DNA of 19,778 bases from CAIYZT01 sp052387855 (GTDB taxonomy: Bacteria; Pseudomonadota; Alphaproteobacteria; Rhodobacterales; Rhodobacteraceae): contig JBQTIT010000104.1 of the NCBI GenBank assembly GCA_052387855.1, positions 1 to 19,778 of the forward strand, in the 5' to 3' direction. Under the pieces are notes generated by a model that had not been told where the DNA came from, did not search any database, and was given only the letters and a program-made list of their open reading frames with translations. The translations under genes and the position numbers were made by a program. Positions 1 through 9,787 of this stretch are shown one piece after another; position 1 is the first letter of the stretch, and every line of letters begins with the position of its first letter.

Positions 1-50
1 CCGCCCGTGTGGGAACGGCTCGGCACAACCGGTTCCGCATAGCTGACAGA

Positions 51-110
51 GGCCAGCGCCCGACCCGGAGGGCGTGGAGCGCCCTCCCTGGGGGGGGTCG
101 GGCGCTGGCC
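51..110. repeat. Hairpin B, copy 1: 16-bp stem with nested 8-bp stem
   Basis: The arm GGCCAGCGCCCGACCC at 51-66 is perfectly complementary to 95-110. Nested inside, GGAGGGCG at 67-74 pairs with CGCCCTCC at 80-87 around the loop TGGAG. A run of G lies between the two right arms. Related hairpins are at 19719-19777 and, shorter, at 19542-19573. Confidence 0.8.
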
Positions 111-132
111 GAGGGCCGTTGGGGCCCTCGGC
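108..132. repeat. Hairpin C, copy 1: 10-bp stem
   Basis: GCCGAGGGCC at 108-117 pairs with GGCCCTCGGC at 123-132 around the loop GTTGG. It shares its first three bases with the end of hairpin B, so the two structures compete or stack. The best copy, with 13 bp, is at 19570-19600. Confidence 0.7.
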
Positions 133-181
133 GGGGATGGGGCGACGGTCCCACATGACCTCGGCGATGGCCTCGGCCAAT

Positions 182-226
182 TCGGGCCGGGCGCAAAAGA
201 AACCGCACCGCGCTTTCCTGCCCGTC
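182..226. repeat. Hairpin A, degenerate copy in second left unit
   Basis: GGGC at 189-192 pairs with GCCC at 220-223. Inside it GAAA (199-202) faces TTTC (214-217) and CGC (204-206) faces GCG (210-212) around the loop ACC. The A-rich then T-rich arrangement and the downstream GGGGAAC match the better copy at 19638-19674. A weak copy of hairpin C (GGGCC 268-272 with GGCCC 278-282, loop TTTGG) follows in the same unit; hairpin B is missing here. Confidence 0.5.
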
Positions 227-348
227 GGGGAACGATGCACAACGACCGGGACCGCGGAGCTCGCGACGGGCCTTTGGGGCCCTCGGTGGATAGCGGCACA
301 GGTCCCACACGACCTCGGCCCATGCCTCGGATGCTGCGGCCTGCGGCC

Positions 349-1170
349 TCAGGCGCCGTCCAGATGCCGTTGCAGGCGCGGGGCGACGGCGCCGGCGTGG
401 GTGATCGTCACCATGTGGCCCGCGCCCGGCACCACAAGCCGCTGGGCGCCCGGCATCCGGTCCATCAGCGCCCCATGCACCGCCGCAACGATCGGCGGAC
501 TGGCGCCGCCCTCGACCAGCAGAACCGGAACCCGGATCGCTTCCAGCCCGCCGGGCCGCAGCAGGCCCGCCTGATCGTCCAGCAGGGTTGCGTTCTGCGC
601 CGCGATCAGGTGGATGCGGTCCAGCATATAGTCGCGCGTCCGGGTCGGCACCTCGTCCAGCGGCTCACCGGCGCCCCAGTCGCCATGAAAATCCCTGAGC
701 GCCTCTTCCCGCCGCCCCTCGGCCACCAGCGCGGCCACGCGCAGATGGCGCGCGGCAAAGGGGGCAAAGGCGGGGTGGCCGGCGGCCGCGGCGGCGGCAA
801 AGATCACCGGCTCGACGAGGGTCAGGCTGCGCACCAGGTCCGGCCGCTCCAGCGCCATGCGCAGCGCCAGCGTGCCGCCAAAACTGTGCCCCATCAGATC
901 GACCGCCCCGCCCTGCCCGGCAAAGGCGGCGACGGCGACCGATTCCTCGAAGGCCTGATCGTGCAGCGGCCGGGCGCTGTCCCAGGCGCTGCCCCGCCCG
1001 TGGCCGGGCTGGTCTGGCGCCAGAAGCACAACCCGCCGCATCAGCGAGGCGAGCCCCGACCAGGCCCCCCCATGCGCCAGCGAGCAATGCAGTCCCAGAA
1101 CCGGGCGCGCGCCGCCGCAGTCATAGATCCGGGTCGGCGGCAGATGGGCGGGCAGCGGTTCCTGGATCAT
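349..1170 (-). CDS. Alpha/beta-hydrolase fold protein
   Basis: A protein of 273 residues with the alpha/beta-hydrolase layout. The early HCSLAHGGAW segment fits an HG-type oxyanion region, DQPGHGRG is the usual loop after strand 4, and GHSFGG holds the nucleophile Ser96. GAGHMV near residue 252 supplies the catalytic His. The place where an Asp usually stands (VLLVEGGASPP) has no Asp, so the acid is uncertain and may be the Glu. I chose the ATG at 1170 because AGGA lies four bases upstream; an in-frame ATG at 1182 adds four residues. A TTG-started extension to 1323 is Arg/Ala-rich and would run through the region needed for the prs promoter. The gene is divergent from prs. Substrate cannot be told; an esterase, lactonase or haloperoxidase-like role are all possible. 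Confidence 0.85.
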   Translation of the reverse strand: MIQEPLPAHLPPTRIYDCGGARPVLGLHCSLAHGGAWSGLASLMRRVVLLAPDQPGHGRGSAWDSARPLHDQAFEESVAVAAFAGQGGAVDLMGHSFGGTLALRMALERPDLVRSLTLVEPVIFAAAAAAGHPAFAPFAARHLRVAALVAEGRREEALRDFHGDWGAGEPLDEVPTRTRDYMLDRIHLIAAQNATLLDDQAGLLRPGGLEAIRVPVLLVEGGASPPIVAAVHGALMDRMPGAQRLVVPGAGHMVTITHAGAVAPRLQRHLDGA

Positions 1171-1317
1171 CCTGTCCTGCATCCGGGGCTGAAAATGGAT
1201 CGGTTCGGGCCGCGCCTTGATGACGAAAGCCCGCGCGCGGCGCAAGGGCCTGGCGATGCCGGCGCGCCCGCCAGCCGCGCGCCGGACGAAATCGCTCTGG
1301 AATCCGCCGCATCCGGT

Positions 1318-1345
1318 TTGCAATACCCCGCCCGGATGCTAAGCC
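1318..1345 (+). promoter_or_regulatory. Possible sigma-70-type promoter for prs
   Basis: TTGCAA at 1318-1323 and TAAGCC at 1340-1345 are separated by 16 bases and lie 38 bases before the chosen prs start. The -35 is good, the -10 is poor and the spacer is one base short. It is the only reasonable candidate I found in the gap upstream of prs. Confidence 0.25.
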
Positions 1346-1383
1346 GTCCCTACCCCCGAATCTGGCCCCATCGGAGAGTGCCC

Positions 1384-2403
1384 GTGGTATCCCTGACCGA
1401 ACCCAAGCTGATCACCGGCAACGCGAACATCCCCCTTGCCCGTGCCATCGCGCGGCGCATGTCGATGCACCGCGGCTCGCAGGTCAATCTGGTCGATGCG
1501 CGGATCGAGCGGTTCAACGACCAGGAGATCTTTGTCGAGGTTTTCGAGAATGTCCGCGGCGAGGATATGTACATCGTCCAGCCCACCTCGAACCCGGCGA
1601 ACGACAACCTGATGGAGCTGTTGATCATGACCGACGCGCTGCGCCGGTCCTCGGCCAGCCGCATCACCGCCGTCATTCCCTATTTCGGCTACGCCCGCCA
1701 GGACCGCCGCGCCAAGGCCCGCACGCCGATCAGCGCCAAGCTGGTGGCCAACCTGATCACCCAGGCCGGCGTGGACCGCGTGCTGACGCTGGATCTGCAC
1801 GCGGCGCAGATCCAGGGCTTTTTCGACATCCCGGTTGACAACCTCTATGCCTCGCCGGTGTTTGCGCTGGACATCGAACACAACTTTCGCGGCCAGATGG
1901 ACGATCTGATGATCGTCTCGCCCGACGTGGGCGGCGTGGCCCGCGCGCGCGAGTTGGCCAAGCGGATCGGCGCGCCGCTGTCCATCGTCGACAAGCGGCG
2001 TGAAAAGGCCGGCGAGGTGGCCGAGATGACCGTGATCGGCGATGTGCGGGGCCGCAAGTGCATCATCGTCGATGACATCTGCGACACCGCCGGCACCCTG
2101 TGCAAGGCGGCCGAGGTGCTGATCGAGAACGGCGCGACCGAGGTTCACTCCTATATCTCGCATGGCGTCCTGTCCGGCCCGGCGGTCGAGCGCATCCAGA
2201 AGTCGGTGATGAAGTCGCTGGTCATCACTGACAGCATCGAGCCGGCCGCCGCGGTCAAGGCCTGCCCCAACATCCGCATCGTGCCGACCGCGCCGATGTT
2301 CGCGCAGGCGATCCTGAACATCTGGGGCGGCATGTCGGTCTCGTCCCTGTTCGAGACCGAAACCCTGGTGCCGATCTACGAAGGCATGTACCAGCGCGAT
2401 TGA
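1384..2403 (+). CDS. prs: Ribose-phosphate pyrophosphokinase (PRPP synthase)
   Basis: This cytoplasmic enzyme transfers pyrophosphate from ATP to ribose 5-phosphate, giving PRPP for purine, pyrimidine, histidine, tryptophan and NAD synthesis. Of its 339 residues, FGYARQDRR (101-109) is the ATP-binding region, LDLHAAQIQGFFDIPVD (136-152) is the family signature, DKRREK (203-208) is the catalytic flexible loop, and IIVDDICDTAGT (227-238) is the ribose-phosphate/PRPP loop. That loop has Cys where Val or Met is common. Length is slightly above the usual 310-320 residues because of a short tail. GTG at 1384 is preferred because GGAGA lies six bases upstream; GTG at 1378 adds two residues but sits against the ribosome-binding site. 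The frame stays open upstream to 235, but that extension has no domain and overlaps the opposite-strand hydrolase gene. Confidence 0.97.
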   Translation: MVSLTEPKLITGNANIPLARAIARRMSMHRGSQVNLVDARIERFNDQEIFVEVFENVRGEDMYIVQPTSNPANDNLMELLIMTDALRRSSASRITAVIPYFGYARQDRRAKARTPISAKLVANLITQAGVDRVLTLDLHAAQIQGFFDIPVDNLYASPVFALDIEHNFRGQMDDLMIVSPDVGGVARARELAKRIGAPLSIVDKRREKAGEVAEMTVIGDVRGRKCIIVDDICDTAGTLCKAAEVLIENGATEVHSYISHGVLSGPAVERIQKSVMKSLVITDSIEPAAAVKACPNIRIVPTAPMFAQAILNIWGGMSVSSLFETETLVPIYEGMYQRD

Positions 2404-2412
2404 GGGCGCGGG

Positions 2413-2763
2413 TCAGGTAACGTCCCAGTCCTCGTCGTCGCGGACGGCGCCCAGGGCGGTCCAGTCGGCGCGCACCCGTGCCACCCTTGTGTCGCCCCAG
2501 GTGCGGAACACCACCTCAAAGCCCGCTTCGCTGACCTTGTCGGCGGCAATCTCGGCCCGGGCGTTGTGCTTGTGGTCGATGTCCCACATCGAGATCGAGA
2601 CCATCACCACCGGCTTGCCCAGAAAGGGTTCGGCAAAGATTATGGCCTGGCGGCTTTCGCGCGGGCCCTGGCCGGTCCACATGGTCCCGCCATCGGCATA
2701 GTCGGAGAAAAGCGACAGGCTGCCCTGCTGCGCCGCCATCCTGCCCGACGAGAACCTGATCAT
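2413..2763 (-). CDS. H-type lectin domain protein
   Basis: A protein of 116 residues without signal peptide or membrane segment. Residues about 40-105 fit the H-type lectin domain, the fold of snail agglutinin and discoidin C-termini: an F.EPF..KPVV.VSISMWD strand pair, then R....A..V...GFEVVFRTW.DTRV..V...W.A.G. By family knowledge these domains form trimers and bind sugars such as GalNAc, but no ligand can be read here. The ATG at 2763 has GAGGT about seven bases upstream. The gene lies 117 bases downstream of atpC on the same strand, behind the F1 terminator, and converges on prs with only nine bases between stop codons. It is probably expressed separately or by read-through. The family assignment is from pattern recognition. 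Confidence 0.85.
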   Translation of the reverse strand: MIRFSSGRMAAQQGSLSLFSDYADGGTMWTGQGPRESRQAIIFAEPFLGKPVVMVSISMWDIDHKHNARAEIAADKVSEAGFEVVFRTWGDTRVARVRADWTALGAVRDDEDWDVT

Positions 2764-2818
2764 CGCCCACCTCTTCGGGACTGGATTTCCACGACCAGAT
2801 TAAGCGGGAACCTTGGCA

Positions 2819-2870
2819 AATAAAAATGGAATAATGCCCCGAATCCCCCGCAAATCCGGGGTTTCGGGGC
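2819..2870 (-). terminator. Rho-independent terminator of the F1 operon
   Basis: GCCCCGAA at 2836-2843 is perfectly complementary to TTCGGGGC at 2863-2870. Inside, a C-run (2845-2849) faces a G-run (2858-2861), extending the stem. Read on the minus strand the hairpin is followed by ATTATTCCATTTTTATTT (2818-2835), a T-rich tail. It begins 10 bases after the atpC stop. Confidence 0.85.
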
Positions 2871-2880
2871 CTGTCGCTGC

Positions 2881-3273
2881 TCAGAATCCGGCAGCGGCCT
2901 TCATCGCTTGCAGATCGGCGACCGCCTTGTCGGCCGCGTCGCGGTCAGACATGGCAGCGGCGGCGGCGTTGCCGTCGGCCACCAGCGCCTCGACGAGCTC
3001 GGCGCTCGCCTCGTCCAGCAGCACCGCGCGTTCGGCCAGCACCGACACGCCGCGCGCCGTGATCTCGGCAAAGCCGCCGGTCACGATATAGGACCGGCCG
3101 CCATCCGCCGCCAGCGCCTTGAGGATGCCCGGGCGCAGCGTCGTGATGACCGGGGCATGCCCCTCCATCGCGGTCAGATCGCCGTCGGCGCCGGGGATCT
3201 GCACCTCGCTCGCCACGAGCGAGGCAAGGCGCCGCTCCGGCGAGACGAGGTCGAATTGCACAGTGCCTGCCAT
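2881..3273 (-). CDS. atpC: F1 ATP synthase epsilon subunit
   Basis: Central-stalk subunit that couples rotation to catalysis and inhibits ATP hydrolysis. The 130-residue protein shows the N-terminal beta-sandwich pattern: QFDLVSPER, VQIPGADGDLTAMEGHAPVITTLRPG and YIVTGGFAEIT..GVSVLAERAV. A C-terminal Ala-rich helical segment of about 45 residues follows. Length matches alphaproteobacterial epsilon subunits. I chose the ATG at 3273 because it begins the domain, lies ten bases after the atpD stop and is preceded by an AAGGGGGG ribosome-binding site. A longer frame reading back into atpD is not the gene. It is the last gene of the operon, ahead of the terminator at 2819-2870. Confidence 0.97.
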   Translation of the reverse strand: MAGTVQFDLVSPERRLASLVASEVQIPGADGDLTAMEGHAPVITTLRPGILKALAADGGRSYIVTGGFAEITARGVSVLAERAVLLDEASAELVEALVADGNAAAAAMSDRDAADKAVADLQAMKAAAGF

Positions 3274-3283
3274 GATGCCCCCC

Positions 3284-4726
<1,443 letters not shown>

Positions 4727-4743
4727 GTCGTTTCTCCAGTTCG

Positions 4744-5610
4744 TCAGAGCGCTTCAGCGCCCGAAATGATTTCGATAAGCTCTTTGGTGATCGCAGCCTG
4801 GCGCGAGCGGTTGTAGATGGTCGTGTACTTGGTGATCATCTCGCCGGCGTTGCGCGTCGCGTTGTCCATCGCGCTCATGCGGGCGCCCTGTTCCGAGGCG
4901 CCGTTTTCCAGAAGGGCGGTAAAGATCTGCGTCGCCACCCCCCGGGGCAGCAGGTCGGCCAGGATGGCCTCTTCGCTGGGTTCATAGTCGTAAAGGGCGG
5001 TGGCGGCGCCGGCCTCGAACCGGGCCGGGATGATCTGCTGCATCGTCGGGATCTGGCTGATCACCGACTGAAAGCGGTTGTAGAAGATCGTCACCACGTC
5101 ACACTCGCCGGCCTCGAACCGGGCCAGGATGCCGCGCGCGATGTCCTGCGCATTGGCATAGCCCAGGCGCTTGACCTCGGACATGTCGACATGACCGACC
5201 ATCCGGTCGGCAAAGTCGCGCCTGAGCTGCTCGCGGCCCTTCTTGCCGACGGTCAGGATGCGCACGGTCTTGCCGGCCGCGATCAGCTCGGTCGCGCGCT
5301 GGCGGGCCAGACGCACGATGGACGAGTTGAAGCCGCCGCAGAGGCCGCGCTCGGAGGTCATGACGACCAGCAGATGCACCGCATCAGCGCCGGTTCCGGC
5401 CAGAAGCCGCGGCGCGCTGGCCGAACCGCCGACCGAGGCCGCCAGACCGCCGATGACCGCGTTCATCCGCTCGGCATAGGGCCGGGCGGCTTCGGCGGCG
5501 TCCTGAGCCCGGCGCAGCTTTGCCGCCGAGACCATCTGCATCGCCTTGGTGATCTTGCGCGTGTTCTTGACGCTCGCGATCTTGTTTTTCAGGTCCTTGA
5601 GGCTGGGCAT
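4744..5610 (-). CDS. atpG: F1 ATP synthase gamma subunit
   Basis: Rotor shaft of F1, turning inside the alpha3beta3 ring. The 288-residue protein begins with SLKDLKNKIASVKNTRKITKAMQMVSAAKLRRAQ, the characteristic N-terminal helix. It has the conserved SERGLCGGFNSS strand-turn near residues 87-98, and ends with the second long helix, ERTEG-type ARMSAMDNATRNA and YNRSRQAAITKELIEIISGAEAL. The ATG at 5610 is preceded by AGGGGAG. It lies 22 bases after the atpA stop and 17 bases before atpD, inside one operon. Confidence 0.98.
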   Translation of the reverse strand: MPSLKDLKNKIASVKNTRKITKAMQMVSAAKLRRAQDAAEAARPYAERMNAVIGGLAASVGGSASAPRLLAGTGADAVHLLVVMTSERGLCGGFNSSIVRLARQRATELIAAGKTVRILTVGKKGREQLRRDFADRMVGHVDMSEVKRLGYANAQDIARGILARFEAGECDVVTIFYNRFQSVISQIPTMQQIIPARFEAGAATALYDYEPSEEAILADLLPRGVATQIFTALLENGASEQGARMSAMDNATRNAGEMITKYTTIYNRSRQAAITKELIEIISGAEAL

Positions 5611-5632
5611 GCGTTATCTCCCCTGCCCCGCC

Positions 5633-7170
<1,538 letters not shown>

Positions 7171-7171
<1 letters not shown>

Positions 7172-7731
7172 CACCCAACCTCTTTCATAGCATTCTGCAG
7201 GGAAGCGAGCCTGGCCTTGACCGAGGTGTCGATCATGGTCGAGCCCAGCTTGACGATAAGTCCGCCGATGAGGCTTTCATCGACGGTGGTGTTCAGTTTG
7301 ACGGTCTTGCCGACCGAGGCCTTCAGCGTCTCGGCCAGCGCCTTGGCCTGCGCCGCCGTCAGCTTGGCGGCCGAGGTGACCTCGGCCGTCATCTCGCCCT
7401 TTTCGGCGGCGATGCGCGCGCGCAGGTCCGCGACCAGGTGCGGGACGACAAAGAGCCGCCGCTTGGCGGCCATCAGCGCCAGCGTGTTGGTCATCAGCTC
7501 GGACAGGCCCATTTTCGCGCCCACGGCGGCCATGGCGCCGGCCTGCTCTTCCCGGCCCAGGACGGGCGAGGCGATCATGGCGCCAAGCTCGGGGCTGGCG
7601 GCCAGCGCGGCGCCCAGCGCCTCGGTGTCGGATTCAAGGGCGGCCAATGCCTTGGCGTCCCTGGCCAGTTCAAAGAGCGCCTGGGCATAGCGCCCGGCAA
7701 TTCCAAGCGAGATCGAAGCTGGTTCGGACAC
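7171..7731 (-). CDS. atpH: F1 ATP synthase delta subunit
   Basis: Peripheral-stalk subunit (OSCP homologue) that holds the top of F1 to the b-type stator. The 186-residue protein has the N-terminal helical bundle (ISLGIAGRYAQALFELA, about 7-25) and the C-terminal conserved block EVTSAAKLTAAQAKALAETL followed by VDESLIGGLIVKLGSTMIDTSVKARLASL. It starts with GTG at 7731, preceded by GGAAGGGATGAC; the ATG inside that string is out of frame. First gene of the F1 operon, overlapping atpA by one base. The order atpH-A-G-D-C without F0 genes is the known alphaproteobacterial arrangement. Confidence 0.97.
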
Positions 7732-7829
7732 GTCATCCCTTCCGCGGTCTCTGGCCCTGCATCACCCCCTTGCCAGCCACAGCCGGACAGGGGCGCATGT
7801 CAGGGGCATGCGTCTGTCGATTTGCGGCG

Positions 7830-7858
7830 TCATTAGCAGAGCCTTCCCACCCCCGCAA
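7830..7858 (-). promoter_or_regulatory. Likely sigma-70-type promoter of the F1 operon
   Basis: On the minus strand TTGCGG (7853-7858) and TAATGA (7830-7835) are spaced by exactly 17 bases, about 100 bases before atpH. Both hexamers are reasonable for a high-GC alphaproteobacterium. The -35 overlaps the arm of the hairpin at 7841-7868. Confidence 0.4.
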
Positions 7859-7868
7859 CGGGGAAGGC
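7841..7868 (-). terminator. Hairpin between the methyltransferase gene and atpH
   Basis: GCCTT (7841-7845) pairs with AAGGC (7864-7868) and CCCCG (7851-7855) pairs with CGGGG (7859-7863) around the loop CAA, with a five-base bulge on one side. It lies 54 bases after the methyltransferase stop. No T-run follows, so it is either a weak or Rho-assisted terminator or a structure that overlaps the F1 promoter. Confidence 0.4.
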
Positions 7869-7921
7869 GGCGAATCCGGGGCAAAATGCATGCGGCAGAT
7901 CGGCGCCGCGCCGGGCTCGGC

Positions 7922-8683
7922 TCAGGGCCGGTCGGGCCGCGCCTGCGGGCTGGGCACCGGGCGGCCAAGACCTTCGAGCACGCGGATCGGGCGGGTGATC
8001 ACCGCGCCCAACCCGCCGCGCGTCGGGGCATAGACCTGCTTGGACGCCTCCACCAGCAGCACGCCGCCCGACAGCCAGGGCAGCCCCCGCCCCGCCCGCT
8101 CCCAGAAATTCGCGGTGCGCAGCCAGAAGGGCGCCTGGCTGGGCGGAACGTGCAGCACGGTTTGGCTGCGCTCGGGCGTGAAACCGGCACGTTTGAGCTG
8201 GCCTTCGATCTGGCGGGCCGAATAGGGCCGGCCAACGCCGAAGGGCGTGGCATCGGATCGCGACCACAGGCCCGAGCGGTTCGGCACGATGAACAGCGCC
8301 CGGCCGCCCGGCCCCAGCACGCGGTGCGCCTCTTCCAGCAGCGCCGCCGGGTTCTCGGTCGTTTCAAGCCCGTGCATCAGCACCAGCCGGTCGACAAAAC
8401 CGGTCGAGATCGGCCAGGCGGCATCCTCGCACAGGACCGAGACATTGGGCTCACCCGCCGGCCAGGGCATCACGCCTTGCGGCGCCGGCATCAGGCCGAT
8501 GACGCGGCGCGACAGGCCGAGGTAGGGGCGCAACAGCGGCACGGCAAAGCCGAACCCCGCCACCGTCTGGCCCGCCATCGGCGGCCAGAGGTCGACCACC
8601 CGGTCCCGGATCGCCCGCTGCGCGACCCGGCCAAGCTGGGTGCGGTAATAGAAACCGTGCAGGTCAAGGACATCAAGATGCAT
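7922..8683 (-). CDS. Class I SAM-dependent methyltransferase-like protein
   Basis: A 253-residue protein. The region VDRLVLMHGLETTENPAALLEEAHRVLGPGGRALFIVPNRSGLW (about 98-140) fits motifs IV-VI of the type-11 methyltransferase fold, with LGPGG as the post-motif turn. Motif I is unusual: VAGFGFAVPLLRPYL (41-55) stands where a GxGxG loop is expected, and the acidic residue after strand 2 is replaced (IGLMPAP). It may bind SAM atypically or have lost activity. The substrate is unknown. ATG at 8683 is chosen; GGAAAG upstream is a distant, weak ribosome-binding site. The gene is divergent from gloB, an arrangement I recall from other Rhodobacterales. Confidence 0.88.
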   Translation of the reverse strand: MHLDVLDLHGFYYRTQLGRVAQRAIRDRVVDLWPPMAGQTVAGFGFAVPLLRPYLGLSRRVIGLMPAPQGVMPWPAGEPNVSVLCEDAAWPISTGFVDRLVLMHGLETTENPAALLEEAHRVLGPGGRALFIVPNRSGLWSRSDATPFGVGRPYSARQIEGQLKRAGFTPERSQTVLHVPPSQAPFWLRTANFWERAGRGLPWLSGGVLLVEASKQVYAPTRGGLGAVITRPIRVLEGLGRPVPSPQARPDRP

Positions 8684-8852
8684 GGGCGCGGGGGCTTTCC
8701 GGCGAGGCCGGGCCAAGTCTAGCAGCTTTGCGCCCCGGCGCCAGCCCGCGGGCCCCGGCCTTCCCCAGGCGCCGCCCGGGGGGCTTGCATTCCGCGCCCG
8801 GCCGGGCCCCAATGGGCAAAGGGCCGGGCCGGCCCCCGCGCATGAGGACCCG
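8684..8852. other. Divergent intergenic region, methyltransferase / gloB
   Basis: These 169 bases separate two divergent starts and must hold promoters or leaders for both. The sequence is extremely GC-rich with several overlapping GGGCC/GGCCC inverted repeats at 8796-8837 ahead of gloB. I found no hexamer pair with acceptable spacing on either strand. Confidence 0.5.
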
Positions 8853-9614
8853 ATGTCGCTTGATCTTGTCACCCTGCCCTGCCTGACCGACAACTACGCC
8901 TTTCTTCTGCATGACCCCGAAAGCGGCCAGACCGCCGCCGTCGACGTGCCCGACGCCGCGCCCATCCTGGCCGAGGTGCAGCGGCGCGGCTGGCGGTTGA
9001 GCGATATCCTTCTGACCCACCACCACGACGACCACATCCAGGGCGTGGCCGCGCTGCGGGCCGCGACGGGCGCCCGCGTGACCGGCGCCGGCGCCGATGC
9101 GCACCGCCTGCCGCCGCTGGACCGCGCCGTGGCCGAGGGGGACCGGGTTCCGCTGGGCGGTCACAGCCTGCGGGTGATCGAGGTGCCTGGCCATACGGTC
9201 GGCCACATCGCCTTTGTCACCGAAGGGTATGCCTTTACCGGCGACAGCCTGATGGCCGGCGGCTGCGGCCGGCTGTTCGAGGGCAGCGCGGCGCAGATGT
9301 GGGACAGCCTGCAAAAGCTGGCCCGCCTGCCCGACGAGACCCTGATCTGCTCGGGCCACGAATACACCGCCGCGAACCTGCGCTTTGCCGTCAGCCTTGA
9401 CGCGCAGAACCCCGCGCTGGCCGGGCGCATCGCCAAGGTCGCCGCCGCCCGGGCCGAGGGGCGGGCCACCGTCCCCTCGCGGCTGGGCGGCGAGAAGGCG
9501 ACCAACATCTTTCTGCGCGCCGCCGAAAGCGCCGTGCGCGCGGCGGTCGGCCTGCCCGACGCCCCCCCGGCCGAGGTCTTTGCCGAGCTTCGCGCGCGAA
9601 AGAACCGCTTCTGA
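8853..9614 (+). CDS. gloB: Hydroxyacylglutathione hydrolase (glyoxalase II)
   Basis: Second step of methylglyoxal detoxification: hydrolyses S-lactoylglutathione to lactate and glutathione in the cytoplasm. The 253-residue metallo-beta-lactamase-fold protein has all metal ligands in place: His56, His58, Asp60 and His61 in THHHDDH, His114 in PGHTVGH, Asp131 in FTGDSL, and His169 in CSGHEYT. The C-terminal glyoxalase II helix region (NPALAGRIAKV..ARAEGRATVPS.LG.E..TN.FLR) separates it from general lactamase-fold hydrolases. The ATG at 8853 has GAGGA six bases upstream. The leader between it and the divergent methyltransferase is very GC-rich and palindromic. Confidence 0.96.
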   Translation: MSLDLVTLPCLTDNYAFLLHDPESGQTAAVDVPDAAPILAEVQRRGWRLSDILLTHHHDDHIQGVAALRAATGARVTGAGADAHRLPPLDRAVAEGDRVPLGGHSLRVIEVPGHTVGHIAFVTEGYAFTGDSLMAGGCGRLFEGSAAQMWDSLQKLARLPDETLICSGHEYTAANLRFAVSLDAQNPALAGRIAKVAAARAEGRATVPSRLGGEKATNIFLRAAESAVRAAVGLPDAPPAEVFAELRARKNRF

Positions 9615-9787
9615 ATTGGGCCGCGCGCCCGCCCGGATCACATTTTCTGTCCGTTCATGGATTATCACGCTTTCGCGCTTAAATAGGCCTTGAAGTCGCG
9701 GCAATATCATCGAACCTTCACCACCAGAGGCCCTGGGCAAGAGCGGGCGCGCGATCCGCCTTCCCTGAACAAGAGGAGCACGTCAAA
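9615..9787 (+). other. clpA upstream region
   Basis: This is the gap between gloB and clpA. The stretch 9636-9720 is much richer in A and T than its surroundings, as expected for a promoter, with CGCTTAAATAGG at 9677-9688 and CTTGAA at 9689-9694. Spacing to a -10-like hexamer is not convincing for either sigma-70 or sigma-32, so no promoter is called. No clpS gene is present in the gap. Confidence 0.4.

Larger units (their letters stand above)
1..345. repeat. Intergenic structured repeat block, left edge
   Basis: No gene is supported in this stretch. It contains about one and a half units of a hairpin-rich repeat that also occurs at 19447-19778. Bases 1-57 match 19668-19725 closely (shared strings include CCGCCCGTGTGGGAAC and ACCGGTTCCGCAT). 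The second, more degenerate unit begins near 176 with CAATTCGGGCCGGGC, which recurs at 19450. Each unit combines up to three inverted repeats: an A-rich/T-rich hairpin (A), a long GC hairpin ending in the GCGCTGGCC arm (B), and a short hairpin around CCTTTGGGGCCCTCGG (C). The open frames here are GC-driven and have no recognisable protein. The block continues beyond the left edge of the window. Confidence 0.75.

Noticed and set aside
1..345. CRISPR array
   Set aside because: Repeats are long, imperfect and palindromic, with similar rather than unique intervening sequence and no cas genes.
235..1383. Open frame fused in frame to the N-terminus of prs
   Set aside because: It has no recognisable domain, overlaps the supported opposite-strand hydrolase gene, and homologous PRPP synthase sequence begins at 1384-1400.
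7762..7968. Small 68-codon minus-strand gene between the methyltransferase and atpH
   Set aside because: Arg/Ala/Pro-rich composition, overlap with the promoter and hairpin region, and no family resemblance.
9677..9717. Sigma-32 heat-shock promoter before clpA
   Set aside because: CTTGAA is present at 9689-9694, but no C-rich -10 element follows at a suitable distance.
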